This document shows positions 19,350-33,777 of a stretch of DNA of 64,000 bases, piece by piece. Position 1 is the first letter of the stretch, and every line of letters begins with the position of its first letter. Source of the stretch: Sclerotinia nivalis (Eukaryota > Ascomycota > Leotiomycetes > Helotiales > Sclerotiniaceae). The stretch spans positions 1-64,000 of the forward strand of contig JAPEIS010000015.1 of assembly GCA_029531795.1 (NCBI GenBank), read 5' to 3'. The notes beneath the pieces were generated by a model, which was given only the letters and a program-made list of their open reading frames with translations, was not told the DNA's origin and ran no database searches. Both the position numbers and the translations under genes were made by a program.

Positions 19350-22300
19350 ATTGATAGAGAGAAGATTTGTTTGTTGTTGATTGGTATTGCGTTGGGTTGA
19401 GAGTGTGAAGTTCTGATGGCGTTGAAGTGAGGAAATTTATTATTTGAGTTAGGGAAAATAAAAGCTGAACTCCAGGTCTTATATATTCGAAATTCTTATT
19501 GACTTTCTACATACCCATAAAATTCCCTGCGTCATCTTCTGTACATGTTCTTTCCTATGGGGTTACCCACAAAAACTCGTACCGATTGAATGGTTCCAAA
19601 AGTTTACTGAGAATGGTTAGCTAACACCGTTTTGCCTTCGGAAGCCTACCGGCCAAGAGCCTCACATCCAAAAATAGGGATGAAAACGAGGTATATTGAT
19701 GTTTGACTCGGTTAGAGTTCAACGTGGCCGACAAATACCGTCCCAGATCAAGTTATCCAGTTTTGCTAGGTTGGGTTAAAAAAAATTCATCCATGTTTGC
19801 TGATCTTGAAATCAGGGGTGTTCACCAAGAAAAAGCTTCACCAGATATCGTGATAGTGGAGAAAGGTACACAACGTACACAATCATGCTACCGAAAAGTC
19901 TTGGGTCGTACGAGTAAGTTTACCAAAAAAAAAAAGTTGGTGGGGTTCGTATTTGCGTAAAAAATCATGATGGAGAAACTTTTTGATATCTCGTATCGGC
20001 GCAACTGAATGAATGAAGCTAGAGGATGGGAGCACCGAATTTCGAAAGCTTCGTTCCATTGGTAAATAGCGCTGATATCCAATGTCGAAGAGGAGTTAAT
20101 GAAGATCGTCGCCAATGATATTTGAAATTTAAACGTTAAATTTCATGAAATTCCAGCCATCCATCCGACTGAATTGAAGCTTAAAATTTTATACGGAGTA
20201 CACGAGATTCTTGGCAGGAGCTAAGAAATAAGACCCAGTTGTTGAGAACGTTGAAAAGTTAAAGAGAAGTTAATAGGAGGCGCAGTAATCACGGCGATCA
20301 TTGTCCGCTATCTAAACTTTCTGGAAGATGTGATGTGTACAGCCATAGGGCGGACCCACTCAACTAATCTTACAACTACCATTAATTGGTGATAATCGAT
20401 CAAACTATTGGTATGCTGTTCTGGTTCCTGAATCATAAATATGAACATAGATGAATTGATTTTGAATTTGATTGAGGGCTTCGGTACAAGAGCATGGTGC
20501 GCTGGCGCGGGATGGATGTTCTTCAATTCAACCATGGTTAGTGGAAGATGGGATTGTCTTTGCCCCCCACTCCAACCCTCTTCAAGGTCCCAGCTCACGG
20601 ACAGCAATCATCGAATTCGTTTTAATTATCAAGATTACTTGAAGTGTTCGATTGATTTGAAGCAATAATTTAGTCAAAATGAGTGAAGCATTTTCAAAGA
20701 TACCAAGGTTTATATGGTCAAATTGAACTGCATTCGGGACTATTGAACACTTTCTGAGTGGAACTATTAGGTGTGAAATGTTGGAAAGTGTGTTGAGGAG
20801 AGAGTGTGCGTCCAGAGACGACCAATACGCAACATTCAAAGCTGTCCAAAAAAGGAACGTTTGCGTGGCGAAATCATGATTCAAAGTGAGAATTTTCTTT
20901 CATACTTACACCTTCCCTCTCGTTTTTTGCCTCCTATTCAGTGATGTATTTCCCATATACAAAAGTGGAAGACCTCTACAATGTTAGGTTTTCCTCCCCA
21001 TACGACGTCAAGGTCGTCACCCACATCATTAATTACACTTAAACGCACAAATATCTCTAGCTCTAGGATCTACTCTTCATACATGACCAGTCTCTCACTC
21101 TCTTCTATTCCAAAGGAAGTCTGCTCACCCCCAGTACCAACAGGACATAAATTAGGATGCAAAGAGGACGTGGGACGGTTTCCTTCCATACATGAGTGGG
21201 AGTGGCTACGAGCCTCTTATACCGAGAGGAAACACGGGACACGATCCAATCTCTTATGCGAAATATTGTCTGGCAGGCCTGCCTCCGTCAAAACAATGAG
21301 GCAAACTAGCGGACAAGCAAAGTGATGGCTAAGTTCCAGAGACTCATCAAAGGTTATGGATGAAAAGGCGGGTAAAAACTTCAATGGAAACGGGGCTTTG
21401 CTGGGTTCCTTTTCCTCGATACCGTCTCAGCCAATGCTCCCTCGATTTTGGAACAGTCCATCTCATCCGGAACACCTGGAAGTTCGAGCGACAACGATCC
21501 GTCGTGCCTTGTCAAATTTTCATCGTCTCCAGACCCACTCAGTATGATAAAGTTAATTCAAGAAACGCAATCAATACTACTGCCATTCAGAATGCCTTGA
21601 GAACTGTGAAGATATTGTCCTTAAAGACTTAGATACTTCGAAGTCCGTGATGAGGATCTCTTTCCAAATACTACCAACACTCATATGCCTACCGATCCCA
21701 AAGGATGGATCAAAAAGAAAATTTAAGGTGTTGTCTCGAAGTTCTCCAAATCCCAGTTTGGTTATTACCAGCCATTAACACCATGAAGAGGTCTCTGATT
21801 TAGATTATGTACCTGGATTGGAACATTCTGTTCTTCTAGGCGTCCGGAAGTTACAGAAAAAAATGCAATCATCAAAGTTTGCCTGGTCACCCGGAAGACA
21901 CCAGTCCCGGAGTTTTCGATATGGACATTTAGTCATGGATAATGATAGAACAGCAACTTTCATTGAATCGATTGCAGAGAAACTTCAATCGCGACCATAT
22001 CCTTTCTGCTGAATCGGCGAATGCTTTTAAAGAGGTAAATCTTGCTGTTACTGATATAAAGAAGCAGAAAGATCTATGGAATTTCCCCTCATCTTCAACC
22101 CAGAGAATGGGAAACGAGAGAGCACAACCAAAACCACACATAGACGACAGCTTTCGTGGAACATCAATTAAATCAATGCGCCTATCGGTGAAGGTATGAT
22201 CTCGTTTGAATCCCGTGGACAGGATTTTAGTTGACATGCTGATAATTTCCAGGCCGTTTCATGGAGAATGCAATTGTAGAAATGATCGATAGACTAGAGG

Positions 22301-22411
22301 ACATGACTTTGGCTGTGTTTCCAAGTGAAGGAAACGAGCGAAGTAGCTTTTTTAGCTCTATTGATACTCATACTGCTGATGACAATTAAATAAATTATAT
22401 TCGACGTCAAA
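19350..22411. other. 3-kb region without a supportable gene; broken open frames at 20980-22250
   Basis: Bases 19350-19700 are the promoter side of the secreted repeat gene. From 20980 to about 22250 the plus strand has several protein-like but short and frame-shifting stretches. One is Ser/Pro-rich at 21415-21590 (SISSGTPGSSSDNDPS), and another, at 22000-22195, reads NRDHILSAESANAFKEVNLA. No conserved domain is recognised. They may be a decayed gene or chance open frames. Confidence 0.35.
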
Positions 22412-25147
22412 TCAAATTCCATTTCCCCCCACACTCCATGCATAAGTATCCCATGAAAACCAGTCGAAGTTCCCATCTAAAGACTGTTCGGTAGATAAAA
22501 GGTCTAATTGATGGAGTAATGGATCTGCTACTGCTGTGGCTTGCTCGGTGAACGAGTTTATTTCACGCACCGATGTATCCTCCGAATGCCCATTACCCAA
22601 CATGGGGATGTCCATCGGATAGGATAGGAAGCTGAGCAAGGTGGGATCAGCAAGGTTGCCAGAGAGGTTTCTCACGCCCATTTCCACATCATGGTTGTGA
22701 GTGCTTGCACTTTGTGTATTGTTGCTGGGAGAAAATATTCTAAATTGATTTGAAGTTTGCGAGATTACCCCGCTTGTAAGCTGAGAAGTTAATTCTGAAC
22801 TTCTACTTAGCGGTCGAATAAATGGCGTAGCTGGTACTTCCGGTGATTTACCCTCCAAGGATTTTCGATTCATACTTCCTCTGACAAAACTTTCTGCCAA
22901 CCTAGTAAAAGTTTCCGCGATACGTTCGAGCTTTCGAGCACTGCGATGTTGGGTATGCATCCTCAAGAAATAGTATACCACCCCCCGAAGCAATTGGAGG
23001 TCGTCGAAACAAGTTGGGGAATGTGGGTCGGCGATTATGTTAGAGAAAAGAACAAAGTAAGGCATAAATGGATAGTAGAGGAGTTGCCTGTAATTTTGTC
23101 AACAAAATGGGAAAGACAATCTAAGCAGGGGAGGGAATGAGGATTGGGACTCGGGGACAGATTGATTGAGATATGATATAATTGGGCAAATCAATCACAA
23201 AAACAATGGATAATTACGTACCATACGATACCATTAAAAACTTCCATGGAACTAGAAATGAGTTTCTCCAGCATCTTGATCGCTACTCGCGCAGAAAAAA
23301 GGCAAATTTCGTGATTTTGTTTGGAGCTACGAGTCAAATAGACAACAGAGTGATGGTATTGGAATGTGAGGAAGTTGATGCCCATTTGGACTGACTTAAT
23401 TTCACTAGGCTCTCCCTGGAAATTTTTGTATGCTGAGATTTTCTGTATTTATGAATTAATTAAGCGTCTTCCGTTTCCCGGTGCAAGGGAACAAACATGA
23501 TCCAAACTTTTCTTCCAAATCCCAAGATTCTCTTTCATCGTCGAAATCTGCTCTGTTCCAGACTCCCCATTATGAACCATAAGAGCAACATCTATTATTT
23601 TTCCTTGTAACACAAAAAGCTCTCGTGCCAGACCAAAATACAATGCACCGAAATCATCGCTAAGCTGATTTTGCTGTAGAGTTCCGATACCTGGAGTTGA
23701 TGAACGATGAGGTCTGAATGTCGCAAGAAATGCCGGGTCCGGAGGATCGACCGCCTCATATAGCTGACTCAATAGAAATAGAGGCCTCCCAAAAGCAAGC
23801 GATAATGACTTATCAATCATAAATAAATTCCAGAATAGGCAGTTTCTTTGGTCGTTCTCTCTGCTGTTCCTTGGAAATTTTGGGGAAGGAGCATGGAGAT
23901 TGAGACTTTGGGCCATTCGACAAGCATGGCTTATGAGTGTCCAACATAACCCCGGTGGAACGAGATCTTGACAGTGACAGGATACCATTAATATGGCTTG
24001 AATACTAATCTCTGATGGTTCGAGAAAGAATGAAGAATCTTGTAGAATTATCCATACGTTCCATTGAAGACCTCGATTAACCCTTGCGTTGGATGGTTCC
24101 ATGAAAGCTACTGTGGTCGATAGGAATGCATTGTATAGCAAAAGCCAGGCTCTTTCGGATATTGTCTTTGGTTCAAACGCAAGCCTTGGGATAATATCAA
24201 CTGGGGGCATTGTAAAAAATGGTTTGCCTCGTTCGATACCTGCAATGAAAACTTTCAATGTTGGTGTCAGTGATAAACATTCATGGAGTACTAGAACCAA
24301 GACCATCTTACTCTGTATCATCCGCTCCCCTTCAGATTTTTGTGGAATAAAAAATACCTCCATTTGCCTTCTAAAATGCTTGACGTTTGAATAAATGTCA
24401 GGATCGTCAAAACTTCCTTCAGAAAATGATGCAGTGAGGAATGACAATCCATTCTCAGCATCTTGTTGTAGACCTGGCTCGAGATTAGTTGACTTTATTT
24501 CAGCTGTCGTGATACTATTCTTTGCTTGGCTTAATATTGAAGGAGTGAAAGAATCGTCAGGAAGACATTCGCCTTTGTCGCCACTAGATTGCGATGCAAC
24601 GGAACGACTTGAATCAGTTATGATGTTCTTGTCGCTGTCGTCTTTTGATGAGTTCAAAGAAGTGGGGCCTTGATTGGTGATCAAAGTATGACCATTGGAT
24701 TCGAGAACACCTGGGCAATCCCGATCTATATAAATTTGATCGCTGTCTCGTAGGATGCTTTTACTACTCGTCAATGATAGTAATGGCTGTGGCGACCTTG
24801 GACTTACTTCATCCGTGCTCGTCTTGGTATTCTCCCACGACGGGAGTAAGTGCATGGGCCAGACCATCCCTGGCAATTCAAACATTTTGGTTTCTCTCGG
24901 GAGCATTTGAGCTAAAAACGATCAGATTTAAATTTGTCAAGAATAAGGTGTGATAGTAGGACCAACCTTTCTCCGTTTACAATGATCGCACTGTACAACG
25001 GAATTCCATAAGCTCTTGAGTCACATACTTGGAATACCTGGAACTCACAGCGTACTGCTCAAGCTCTTTCTGCTCTGTGACTGGCATTTTGGGGGGCTCG
25101 GAATCTCTAACTCCTGCGTTTGAAGGAGGACCGGCCAGGGTCACCAT
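22412..25147 (-). CDS. Zn2Cys6 transcription factor with fungal-specific TF domain, six exons
   Basis: Proposed exons (minus): 25147-25049, 24990-24967, 24911-24808, 24742-23497, 23415-23222 and 23087-22412. Lengths sum to 2343 nt (780 residues) and every junction is in phase. The start at 25147 has a GCCACCATGG context. Joining exons 1-3 yields a canonical binuclear cluster, C-X2-C-X6-C-X6-C-X2-C-X6-C (ACDHCKRRK, LKCSREKPKCLNC, QGWSGPC). Exon 4 carries the fungal_trans regulatory domain (RAWLLLYNAFLSTTVAF; CRMAQSLNLH; FWNLFMIDKSLSLAFGRP). Exons 5-6 restore the C-terminal helices (FQYHHSVVYLTR; IVWQLLYYPFMPYFVLFSN). Donor of intron 4 (GTTTGT at 23496) is the weakest call. It is a nuclear regulator of unknown targets. 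No obvious target cluster is adjacent. Confidence 0.85.
24967..24990 (-). other. 24-nt microexon encoding the first half of the zinc cluster
   Basis: TGC GAT CAT TGT AAA CGG AGA AAG encodes CDHCKRRK. It is flanked by a 58-nt intron (24991-25048, GTGAGT...TACAG) and a 55-nt intron (24912-24966, GTTGGT...TTTAG). Both junctions are phase 0, and without this exon the DNA-binding motif lacks two of its six cysteines. Confidence 0.8.
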
Positions 25148-28100
25148 GGTGGCTCGACAAGTGAGTGAAATGTATGATTGCTTGACCACGAACTTTCTAG
25201 ATTATAGAAGGCGGACGAATATACAAAGGGCAAGAGAAATCGCAGTATTAACTAAATGCACGAGAGATGTTCCTGAACGATAAGAAGGGGTAAATGGGTG
25301 TAGGCATGTAGCACGGAACTTAGACGGAGGTTATGGTCTTTGCTTACGAGATTCAACGCTGCTTGGAGGCCAATGCAGGCCATTACGTGATGGCATTACC
25401 AGAAAGCAGCGTCGATGATGAATTGTGTCAACTCACTGTACATCACTTCAGCAATTGCAGGGGTCGACTGAAAAAAAGGCGTTCGTATGGTATCAAAATA
25501 ACAACCCCCCTCCTCTTTGAAATCAAAGACTTCGATTCTGGGCACACAGAATAAAGCGCCGGATTGCCCCAGATGACTTTTGAATAGAAAGGGTCGCCAG
25601 CCGAGTTAGACTGGCAAAGATCAATCATTCGAGGCGGGGTTGATCGTAGAGCATGTATCAATAATTTGTCACTGATCTCCTTTAGCAATTCTGGAACTCG
25701 CCAGAAGTCGTGGTTGCGATTGAAATGTCGCACCAGGAGCTTTCTCTTGCAACTTTGTTTAAACTTCTGATATTTTTGATGGATTCTACCAAGTCCAAGA
25801 AAGTTGGAGAGATGGTACCAAGTTTCTGCTGGCCGTGAGAACATTCATTGTAATTGGAAGCACCAATTGCTCGGTTTCCTCTTAAACACTCGTTGGATAT
25901 TCTACCCTTTAATGAAGTTGTGTCCCAATGTTTCTAACGTCATCTCCATCATTTCAATGAAATACTCATGAACTCCTTATGCGAAGCAGTGATGGCGACA
26001 GGAGTATTTGAGTAGGAGTGGTGGAAAAGTTGTGTTGGTGTGAGGCTTGCCATAACAACTGAATTCAGACCATTCATTCTCTTCATTATATTCATTATTT
26101 CAAGCATCTTCAATGTATCAAACAGATACATTGTATGATATAGATTTAAGAATGAATAATTGCATCATTTTTGGATTGTATTAGCCTGTCTATCAACATC
26201 CACCATGCTACATGGAAGAAAACGATACACCTGAGTAGGTAAAATTTGTTCTTTGTGTTCTTTGGTAAAACATAAAAGAGTCTAGTAAGAATCTTGTAGA
26301 ATTGATGTTTTGGAATTGATCGATTACTTCTTTGCCGGTGTAACCTCTTCAAAAATAACCTCGACACTCCCTTGTCTGGAAACTTCCCTTTCTTTGCGAG
26401 GAATAAAACTAAATTATAGATCAATCATTTGGCTGAGTTAATTTTCTTTCTATTCAAAGTACTCTTGGTAAGAGAAGGTATTATATTGTTAGTGTTTGAT
26501 GATACTGTTCGAATGTTGACTAGATGGTTTTGACACTACCTTTTCTGGGCTTGAACACAAAGCTTCTTGCATTCAATCAATTCCTACAATCCCTTTCAGT
26601 CATCACCAGTTACTTCGTTGTAATCATTCTGGAGGTCATATTGATACAAGCAGGTAGCCATCGCCCCCGTTTCAAAAGATATCGACCGCCTCTCTATTCT
26701 TGTGCCAAATCACATGCTTTTCTTTATTTTGAGTTATGTATTGGACTGACATAGCAAGAGATGTGTTGTGGGCGGCCGAAAATCATGGCCTGCCATCAAG
26801 TAAACTTGCTTTCTTCTCTTCTTTGTCCCAAAAGATCAATTCACCGCATGTCGTTAGGGAAGTGAGATTCAAATAAAGAGTATGTAAATCTTCAACCAAG
26901 ATAGCGGGCACTCAGGCCACATATTGCCTATGCAAATAATAACGGCCAGTATCCAGTCTCGAAGTAATAAGGTTGTGTCCGGAGAGACAATTCGAGGCTC
27001 TGCCAAATCATCATATCCACCCGGGAGCTGCCAAACACTTAAAATTACTGGTTCGGCCAGGATAATTTCGCTGCCAGTTGTTGCAGATAAAAGGTGACAA
27101 CCATATCATTCAATTTTTCAAAAAGTCAAGTAAGCCTTTGAAAGTCATAACGCATGTTCATGTTGGACGAGGGCTATGTTGGAGGAGGGCTTCATCAGAT
27201 TTCAATCGTCACTGTTCTTCGAATGTCTGTTACAACGAAACGGCCAGACTTCAACATTGTACCAGAGAGTAGAAGGGAAGAAAGGCAGAGGCGGAAATGG
27301 TTACGGCGCAATAGATAGAGTTATGAAGTCAGATGTCTGAGGGTGATTGTTCTGTTCGAGTTTCAGGCCAAAAAAGAAAGAAAGAAGACAAAGCAGATTA
27401 GATATTTATGTTTAGAGAGGATTAAGCTATGTATGTACAGCTGGAGGATTATCCCTCAGCGAAGGAAATGAGATATTAGCATCATATTAGAGAAGGGGTG
27501 AACAAAGACTGATCATCGAGGTTTCAACAAATGAGTTTGGATATGGGAAATCAATTAGCAGTAAACCATTCCGAGCGTGGGTTACATTTGTAATTTATAA
27601 TTTGGATATGTAGTGCAGCTTATCTACAGTATTGGGCATCAGGACTTCTTACCATTGGTGTAGGTCAGTGTACGAATGCAACCTCAATCCGTAGCTTTTA
27701 TTTTCTGAAAAGCTATGAATGTTTGAGAAAGGTTCGGTAATTCCTGTGTGCGCTATATGAACAGACCGACGGACAAAAGCATCACATCACATCGTATCAA
27801 CTGAATAAAATCAACCAGGAAGTCTTTGCATGATGAAAATAGTATTAATTATCTGTCCGAGAATGTAATAATGAAGTGGTGAATCTTTGGTACTCATGCG
27901 TCGACGATACCTAAAAACCACTTCCTTTAATCCCAACGATCAGACCTCAACCACTTCATCTCTCTCTTCTCACTGGAAAAAATTAATCCAAGACCTAAAA
28001 GCCATCGAGAGAATCTTAAAACGTATTCTAATAGCAAAGAGGAGACTGTAAACTTAGGACTTGAAGCTGAGGGAAAGCTTTTACCGGTAGTATTCGTCCC

Positions 28101-29291
28101 TCCCCAGGTAATCAGGAGAAAGGGAGCCATGTAATGGGATGGGTGGAAAGCCCGGATAACGACACCATATAAACCCATCCTTCTTCTAACCAAACTCATC
28201 TCTTTTGTAAGTTTTGCTCTGGGAGTATCAATTGTTAAGATGAAGTCAAAAGAATGAAATGGATAGAAGCATAAGGGGCAGATCCTCAACTGCATGTGGT
28301 ATCATCGCCATGCGATCATCACATAATTGCCTTTCGAACCAGCACTATTGCCTCAACTTACATCGGAACTGTCCGTTCCAAAAAGGGTGTACGGACATAG
28401 GTAAACTAGACTTACTTTCAAGCCACGCCATGGTCAAGGAATGAAACAAATCTTGCCATCATTACCAGTGAAGGGAGATGATTTACGTACATAAATACAT
28501 CCATTCCATCGTTGTTTGGACAATTCCACTTGTATATGCATCCACATATGTCCAGCACCCTACTGCAACCCATCAGTTCTCGCCTCGTCTCATGATACAT
28601 TCTCCTGGCCCAAAAATACTCCATTGTCCTGCAAGCCACATGTATCACAACAGCTGCCAAGCCACGTGGTCATTCTGACAACTTTCCTTTTCTAGGCTTT
28701 CCGCACGTATGACCATGTCGTGATGTCCCATTCAAGAAACGGTCTTATCCACTTTTCGTGCCGTTTTTGGTTTGACACCGGTTCCTTAATTGGAGAGCTG
28801 GCTGAAAATAGGTAGGGATACATATTGCCGGATTCGATTCCGGAGTAGCCGTTGTAGCTGTAGGTAGAAGTTCCTTGCCTGAGAATGTAAGTTGAAAGTA
28901 TCATTGACTAGAACTAGGCATTGCCCATTTTCAAGTGGCAACTCAGATGTCCGCCAAGCACTGAGAAGTTTTCAAAGTATCGAAATTGAAGATACATAGA
29001 AAATGTCATACTTCGCGACTGGCCGCCCGGAGCAAAGTACGAACAGCTCATGAGGGTAAGTCAAAATTCTCATCCCTTCTTTCAAGCCATCTGCAACAAG
29101 ATCTGCACGTCATCCCGAACACAAACACAACATAATTCGTCCCCCTATTCTAGCATATTCAAAAATCCAAGCATGTCCCTTTATTTCCATATTCGTTGTC
29201 TGCACAGAGATGCTTGTGAAAATAGATAGGTATACTGCGCATCATCTATTTTCCACATATGTATAGTATTATCTGATCGCCGAGTCAAACT
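25148..29291. other. 4.1-kb intergenic region
   Basis: No gene can be supported. The longest open stretch with ordinary composition is on the minus strand at 25443-25844 (133 codons, FSRPAETWYHLSNFLGLG). It has no recognisable domain and I score it below the evidence threshold. The rest has only short, stop-rich frames. A long spacer like this is common near regulatory genes in fungi and may include undetected small or non-coding genes. Confidence 0.4.
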
Positions 29292-30208
29292 TCACACAGG
29301 ATTGATGGTCTCCTGAGTTTCCGCTGGTGAGTTCTTCTTGTCCTCAACTTCTGCCTTTCCTCGATATTTCCTGGCCCTTCTGATGCGAATTTCGAGATCT
29401 TCCATGGCTTTCTCGGTAATGACCAATTTTGAAATGACATCCATCATCTTGATACTCTCTCCTTGTGTATTCTTCAAAGCCTGCGGGGTGAAAAGTCCGA
29501 ACATCCTCAGTGGATCCTTTTTGAAAACGGTTTTCGTGTCTTCGCCGTTTGTATCGTTTTTTGAAAGATCCGATTCTGATTCCGAAGAGGAGGATCCGTT
29601 GATGGCGAATAGAGGAGGAGGGGTAGATTTTGCGCATTGTGTATTCGAGGCGTTTTCGGGGATCGTTACAGTGCATAACCTTTGTGCTTGCATACGGTCA
29701 TCATAGAATGAGGTGTCATAACGAATTCCATTCTGCGGCATGAAGTTTGCTCGGGATAGGTTGATGTGCATCTATTGTCATTTGTGTTAGTACATGTACC
29801 CAGTAAACTAGTTTCCCGATTATATCCTGGGCATGAAGAGAGACACACAGGGCTGTGCAAATAGCAAATGAGGGGTGAGGGGCACGCGATGGACGGACGA
29901 AATTAATCGCACATCAAAGGATCTATGTGCCTCAAAAGCACTTTTCAATATCAAATGGTCCTTTAGGCTTAGCTAAATACCGTGCATGCTTAGGATTTTG
30001 TGTTGACATGCGAAACATTTCAACCATCGTGAGGGGTCAGAGGAGAGGGATAATGAACAGTGGAGGTTAAGGAGAGAGATTGACTAACGGATGAGGATAA
30101 TGAGGAGAGCTCAGACCTTAGGGAACTGTATTGATCCAGAAGGTGAAGGTATTGTTCTAGCAGTCGATCAATTTCCAAGGTAAGTTCTTGGACGGTAGAG
30201 ATAGACAT
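29292..30208 (-). CDS. Vma22/CCDC115-like V-ATPase assembly factor
   Basis: Exon 1 starts at ATG 30208 (MSISTVQELTLEIDRLLEQY) and holds the N-terminal helix typical of the family (LLEQYLHLLDQYSSLRSEL). Exon 2, 29771-29292, follows an AATAG acceptor. It has the connecting LSRANF motif, FYDDRMQA, and the C-terminal block DPLRMFGLFTPQALKNTQ with an ending helix EDLEIRIRRARKYRG. Splicing from a GTTAGT donor at 30088 to 29772 is in phase and gives 199 residues; this 317-nt intron is long and the donor uncertain. Family members act at the ER in assembling the V0 sector of the vacuolar proton pump. Identification rests on motif resemblance only. Confidence 0.65.
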
Positions 30209-32899
30209 GATGGAGTAAAATTGATGAATTTGGTTGATGAGCTTGGTGAGTTGGGCGCCAATGAAGGGGGCGGTAAGGATAAGATGCTGTTGCTGGCTGT
30301 GTCGTTCCTTGTAATTGCAATGTTGAGTTCCGCCCGAGCTTTCAATATTTGCTTCTGACTCGAGCCTTCAAAGCTGCGAAATGTAAAATGGTGTTGTTTT
30401 GAACTCTGGGGATATGGAGGTACCGTAACTGAAGTTCATAAAAGAGGAGAGCTTTATTGGAGCTTCGGTGGATAAGATCCTGGAAGTCTGTAAAGAGTTT
30501 ACTACCGGGACTCTGTAGGTAAGGTATTACAAAGTGGAGTGAGGAATTTATGTTGATAGTCTCGTCTCCATAGTCAGTCCATCAAGGATCATGGAAGGAA
30601 AGAAGAAAATTCGTGGAAGGTGGAGAATATCTCACAATCTTGGAAAGTAGGTAATTAATTCAAGATTGCTTGATAAGGGAATCCAGTCTGTCAATTACCT
30701 ACGTAAGGAAGTCGAAGAGGGAAGGCAAAGGGAGGAAATGAAGATATTGATTAAATTGAGAGGTTGAGGTGGTAAATGATGATGATGATCTACTTCTCAA
30801 AGTCAGATTCAAAGTCAAAGTCTCAATTCAAATTTGACAAATCAAACATCTTGAATATATCTCGAATAGTTCCAATCCGGGATCGGCAATCAAATGAATG
30901 ATCTTGATTATTATTCAGAGCGTTGTTACATAGAGTAGGGATTCTTCTCTGCACAGCTGATCTTTCTTCCCTTCCTGGCTTCATTCATAGACCTGGGTAG
31001 TAACTGCCGGTATGTCTAATGTGTGGCGTATGGATCTGGTATAAAGTACGCCAGATGTATTTTCTTGCCATTTGTGATTGTTATTGCTGTATCGAATACG
31101 TTGTAATGTTATCTGGATCATCCTATCATCGTTGTATTGTTGTCGAAAATCCAAGGTTTAAGATATTTGGAATCAATAATAAGTTGCAAAAACATATCAT
31201 TCCTATATAAGCTCTCCTTATATGAGGTTTGCTACCTTTAACCTTATCAATCTTCTTTTTCCTTGACCTCAACTTCACAATCTACTCCCTCACTCACCGC
31301 CATATCTCACTCTCACCAGTAACCTATGAAGTATAAGAAATTCAATTCTGTTTGAAGTTAACCTTACATCAGTAGAGTGCTGCAGATACCTAGTCCCCAC
31401 CCTACCTATATCAATCTCAATTGCTCTTAATACTATATTTCCCTCAATTTTAATTAAATATTTGAAAGCCTTTCAATATTGGATATCAAAAAGAAGACCC
31501 TGGACTTCATTGACTCAAACCAAAAGTACCAACCAATTTGATGGGATTAACTCCAGATTGATGAATAGGTATGTCCATATTCTCAATTTGAATTAGTTGG
31601 GTAGCATTGTAAGCATTGTATTTGATTGCATTGCATTGCATTGTTCTTGGAGCTGTTGGTTGTACAAAGGGCAAAGTTGATGTGATGTGATTGGTAGGTA
31701 ACCTTAATAGTATTGTATTGTTCCATTGAATATTTCGCCCTATCTACCTTTACGTACTGAGCTTTTGCCTGCCTCTGCCTCTCTGCCTCTCTGCCTCTAC
31801 CTCTCAACGCCTTACCTGACACTTTTAGGTTAGAGGTTAGAGGTTAGAGGTTAGGTTAGAGGCTAGAGGCTAGAGGCTAGAGGTGCTAGATGAGTGCTGG
31901 ACGCTAGAGTACAAGCTTCCATGTACCTACCTACCTTTCCCCAGCAAATAATCAATTTAATTCATCATCCGAATTATCTTTCTTCCCTACATCCTCGAGA
32001 TCAATTCCATCAAATCACAAAGAATTACATACTCCTACTTCACTTTGATACAGCCCTCAGCAATAGTTTGAGAAGAAGAAAGAATAAAACTAAAAATAAA
32101 AAACACTTATTATATAACACCATTTTTATCATTCCACCCAACTCCTCATAAACATTGTAACTTCGTACACAATCAAAAACTTAAAAACAATCCAACCTTT
32201 ATTCAACCATTAATTTCATGTACAGCACAGCATAGCACAATACAATACAACACAACACTGCACTGCACTGCACAAAATAAATAAATAAATAAAAGAGCAC
32301 GAACCACCCTACTTGCATCGCCGAAACCACTGAATCCTCCAAAATAAAAATACGCGAACCATAGAACGACGTTTAAAATAATAAGAAAGGGAAATAAGGA
32401 GTTTGAATCAATTCAAAAAAAGTCGAATTTGTCCCCCATCCCCATCCATCTCTATTGTCGGCTTTCTGCCTGATAACTCAGACCTCGGAATCAAAAAAAG
32501 ATTGGAAATCGTTTGCTCATATTGCATTAACTGGCTGGCACTCAATCTACTCTCCTGGGTCATTCGTGCGTTCAACCTGAACCTCAACCTCACCTCACCC
32601 CTTCTTTCAATCATTCAATTCAATTCAATTCAATCATTCAAATCATCCACTTCACACACATACACATATACACGTATACACACATATACACACAACCTCT
32701 TTTTCAATCCGACACCCCATTTCTATCAAACGTCATTTTGCATACGATTCCGAATCTTACAATCTTTCAACCCTCCACAGATAATCAATCAATCCTTTAA
32801 GACCGAGCGCAAGTCGATACAAAACCACCGATAGTACCATATTTGTTGAGTTGTAGAGGTGTTTTTGAAAGTACGAGGGAGATCTAGACAATCGGAACA
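30209..32899. other. 2.7-kb spacer with simple repeats, upstream of cdc42
   Basis: No protein gene. It contains a TTAGAGG/CTAGAGG minisatellite (31826-31883), TGCAT and CTCTGCC short repeats (31620-31800), ACTGC repeats near 32255-32272, and CA/TA microsatellite sequence at 32650-32695. From about 32400 the plus strand is pyrimidine-rich, as in fungal promoters and 5' UTRs, and probably belongs to the long leader of cdc42. Confidence 0.5.
31826..31883. repeat. 7-bp minisatellite (TTAGAGG then CTAGAGG)
   Basis: Tandem units TTAGAGG grade into CTAGAGG, about eight copies. A single base separates the two unit types, suggesting spread of one substitution along the array. Confidence 0.8.

Positions 32900-33777
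<878 letters not shown>

Noticed and set aside
23182..23394. 70-codon plus-strand open frame
   Set aside because: It is antisense to exon 5 of the minus-strand regulator, which carries the recognisable LTFQYHHSVVYL helix.
24860..24911. Apparent frameshift in the zinc cluster of the 22412-25147 regulator
   Set aside because: On re-reading the bases the frame runs LKCSREKPKCLNC without a break and the cluster is canonical; the apparent shift came from reading through an intron.
28825..28860. tRNA-like B-box resemblance (GGATTCGATTCCGG)
   Set aside because: It is a simple palindrome; no acceptor stem, D-arm or A-box can be formed around it.
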